NCBI RefSeq assembly: GCF_900078705.1
Contig: NZ_FKIF01000002.1
Coordinates: 620,001-684,000 of the forward strand
Direction: 5' to 3'
Length of the DNA stretch: 64,000 nucleotides
Origin: Bordetella ansorpii
GTDB taxonomy: Bacteria; Pseudomonadota; Gammaproteobacteria; Burkholderiales; Burkholderiaceae_B
Part shown: positions 62,482 through 64,000 of the stretch, piece by piece
How the letters are laid out: each line of letters starts with the position of its first letter
How positions within the stretch are numbered: the first letter of the stretch is position 1
The notes under the pieces: generated by a model
Told to the model about the DNA's origin: nothing
Seen by the model: only the letters and a program-made list of their open reading frames with translations
The model's database searches: none
Translations under genes and position numbers: made by a program

Positions 62482-62778
62482 ATGAATTTTTCTTTTCGAC
62501 AAGGCGCCGCCGCCGCGGCGCTCATCGTGGCCGCGGCCGTTGCGCCCGCGGCCCATGCCCAGCAGGCCAGCGCCAGCGGTGAAGTGCGCCGGGTGGACCA
62601 GGCCGGCGGCAAGGTCACGCTCAAGCACGATGCCATTTCCGAACTCGAGCTGCCGGCGATGACGCTGGTGTACCAGGCCGATCCGGCGCTGCTGGCTGGC
62701 ATCAAGCCGGGCGACAAGGTCAGCTTCACCGCCGAACGCAAGGACGGCAAGTACGTGGTGACCAAGATCTCGAAATAG
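62482..62778 (+). CDS. Periplasmic copper-binding protein (CusF-like)
   Basis: A 98-residue protein with a signal peptide (about residues 1-27, ending AHAQ). A small beta-barrel domain follows: SGEVRRVDQAGGKVTLKHDA, then LELPAMTLVYQ and PGDKVSFTAER. CusF binds Cu(I)/Ag(I) through one His, two Met and a Trp. Here the histidine (KHDA) and one Met (PAMT) are in place, while the Trp and second Met are not clearly present, so metal affinity may differ. AGGAGG at 62468-62473 supports ATG 62482. No cusCBA genes are adjacent. Confidence 0.83.
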   Translation: MNFSFRQGAAAAALIVAAAVAPAAHAQQASASGEVRRVDQAGGKVTLKHDAISELELPAMTLVYQADPALLAGIKPGDKVSFTAERKDGKYVVTKISK

Positions 62779-62834
62779 CCCTGGCCTTTGCCATCGGGCA
62801 TGCGGTGGGCTATCGGCGCCAATGCCCTCCCGGC

Positions 62835-64000
62835 TTACAGCACGTAGCGCGCCAGATCCTGGCTGCCGGCCGTCTCGGCCAGTTGCTCGTCCACGTAGGC
62901 CGCGTCGATCTTCACCGTGTGCGCGCCGCGCGTGCTGGCGTCGAAGGACAGGTCTTCCAGCAGTTTTTCCATCACCGTGTACAGGCGGCGTGCGCCGATG
63001 TTCTCGGTGCGTTCGTTCACCGAGAAGGCCAGCTCGGCCAGGCGGGCGATGCCGTCGTCGGTGAACTCCAGCGTGACGTCCTCGGTGGCCAGCAGCGCCG
63101 TGTATTGCTTGATCAGCGATGCGTCGGTGTCGGACAGGATGCTGATGAAATCCTTGGCGGTCAGCGAATCCAGTTCGACGCGGATGGGAAAGCGGCCCTG
63201 CAGCTCGGGAATCAGGTCGGACGGACGCGCCAGGTGGAAGGCGCCCGAGGCGATGAACAGGATGTGATCCGTGCGCACCATGCCGTAGCGCGTATTCACC
63301 GTGGTGCCCTCGACCAGCGGCAGCAGGTCGCGCTGCACGCCCTGGCGCGACACGTCGGCGCCGCCGCTTTCCTGGCGCGCGGCGATCTTGTCGATCTCGT
63401 CCAGGAACACGATGCCGTTCTGCTCGACGTTGGCCACGGCCACCGCGCGCAGGTCTTCCTCGTTGACGCGCTTGGCGGCCTCTTCCTCGACGATCAGCTT
63501 GAAGGCTTCCTTCACCTTCATCTTCTTGGGCTTCTTCTTGTCCTTGGCCAGGCCCGCGAACATGCCGCGCAACTGTTCCGCCATTTCTTCCATGCCGGGG
63601 GGCGTCATCACGTCCATCTGCGGCATGGGCTGGGCGACTTCGATCTCGATCTCGAGATCGTCGATCTTGCCTTCGCGCAGGCGCTTGCGGAAGGTCTGGC
63701 GGGCCGTGCCGTCCTCACCGCGCTCCGGGTCGCCGGTGGCGGTGCGGGCCGGCGGCAGCAGCGCGTCGAGGATGCGGTCTTCGGCCGCGTCTTCAGCGTG
63801 GCTGCGCACGCGGCGCATCTCGATCTCGCGCGTCTGCTTGATGGAGTATTCGGTGAGGTCGCGGATGATGGTGTCCACGTCGCGGCCCACGTAACCCACC
63901 TCGGTGAACTTGGTGGCCTCGATCTTGATGAAGGGCGCGTTGGCCAGTTTGGCCAGGCGGCGCGCGATCTCGGTCTTGCCCACGCCGGTGGGACCGATCA
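62835..64000 (-). CDS. hslU: ATP-dependent protease ATPase subunit HslU, 3' part
   Basis: The frame runs off the right edge, so the first part of the gene is missing. The 388 visible codons begin in Walker A ([19 protein letters not shown]), and [20 protein letters not shown] is the pore-loop region with the GYVG motif. Then follow the inserted I domain (about 160 residues, charged and methionine-rich), Walker [16 protein letters not shown], and the C-terminal AAA subdomain ending QDLARYVL, which docks into HslV. HslU unfolds substrates for the HslV peptidase. hslV should lie upstream of hslU, outside the window. Confidence 0.97.
   Translation of the reverse strand, partial: IGPTGVGKTEIARRLAKLANAPFIKIEATKFTEVGYVGRDVDTIIRDLTEYSIKQTREIEMRRVRSHAEDAAEDRILDALLPPARTATGDPERGEDGTARQTFRKRLREGKIDDLEIEIEVAQPMPQMDVMTPPGMEEMAEQLRGMFAGLAKDKKKPKKMKVKEAFKLIVEEEAAKRVNEEDLRAVAVANVEQNGIVFLDEIDKIAARQESGGADVSRQGVQRDLLPLVEGTTVNTRYGMVRTDHILFIASGAFHLARPSDLIPELQGRFPIRVELDSLTAKDFISILSDTDASLIKQYTALLATEDVTLEFTDDGIARLAELAFSVNERTENIGARRLYTVMEKLLEDLSFDASTRGAHTVKIDAAYVDEQLAETAGSQDLARYVL

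Noticed and set aside
1-64000. CRISPR array, tRNA or rRNA genes, insertion sequences, integrase or prophage genes
   Set aside because: No regularly spaced direct repeats, no tRNA cloverleaf-like block, and no transposase or integrase motif was recognised in the translations or gaps. Small RNAs cannot be excluded by eye.

Overview
The window is about 64 kb of GC-rich, gene-dense DNA from a betaproteobacterium of the Alcaligenaceae, most like Bordetella or Achromobacter. The grounds are the high GC, the betaproteobacterial block dacC-dat-ybeD-lipB-lipA, the birA-coaX pair (CoaX is the Bvg accessory factor Baf in Bordetella), and waaC/waaA next to an O-antigen locus. All product names come from reading the translations. 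No database search was run.

Layout. Positions 1-14.4 kb are mixed housekeeping and transport: the end of an unrecognised gene, an APC permease, a GMC oxidoreductase, a decayed hicA with intact hicB, an Na+/H+ antiporter, fmdB-DUF502-aspS, a nuclease-fold protein with a cardiolipin synthase, two exporters and a CoxG-like protein. Positions 14.5-42.2 kb form a large surface-polysaccharide locus. It holds the O-antigen ligase, a WecA/MraY-type initiating transferase, glycosyltransferases, and a compact cassette resembling the whole decaprenyl-phosphoryl-arabinose (DPA) pathway: HAD-UbiA fusion, DprE1-like, DprE2-like, GtrA and a GT-C enzyme. It continues with the Wzm/Wzt exporter and a coiled-coil methyltransferase, galE, a two-domain glycosyltransferase, dTDP-3-amino-sugar genes, a frameshifted beta-propeller hydrolase-like gene, a second gtrB/gtrA/GT-C set, rmlA and wecB.

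Positions 42.4-44.8 kb carry the inner-core genes waaC and waaA, followed by two small exported proteins. Positions 46.6-57.9 kb are core functions: coaX, birA, an Mla-type lipid ABC transporter with a STAS-MlaE fusion, dacC, dat, ybeD, lipB, a DCC-family protein and lipA. Positions 58-61.7 kb hold rmlC, an aldo/keto reductase, rmlD and rmlB, which complete the dTDP-rhamnose pathway whose rmlA lies about 17 kb away. The window ends with a cobalamin adenosyltransferase, a copper-binding protein and the 3' part of hslU.

How the genes work together. The locus can supply dTDP-rhamnose (RmlABCD), a dTDP-3-acetamido-sugar (RmlA, RmlB, FdtA/QdtA-type ketoisomerase, aminotransferase, acyltransferase), UDP-Gal or UDP-GalNAc (GalE) and UDP-ManNAc (WecB). 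Chains would start on undecaprenyl phosphate, be exported by Wzm/Wzt, possibly be capped by the methyltransferase, and be joined to core by WaaL. Two lipid-linked side-sugar systems, one Gtr-like and one DPA-like, could decorate the product. The most interesting element is the DPA-like cassette at 19.0-24.7 kb, a pathway best known from mycobacteria. I saw no tRNA, rRNA, CRISPR array or insertion sequence.
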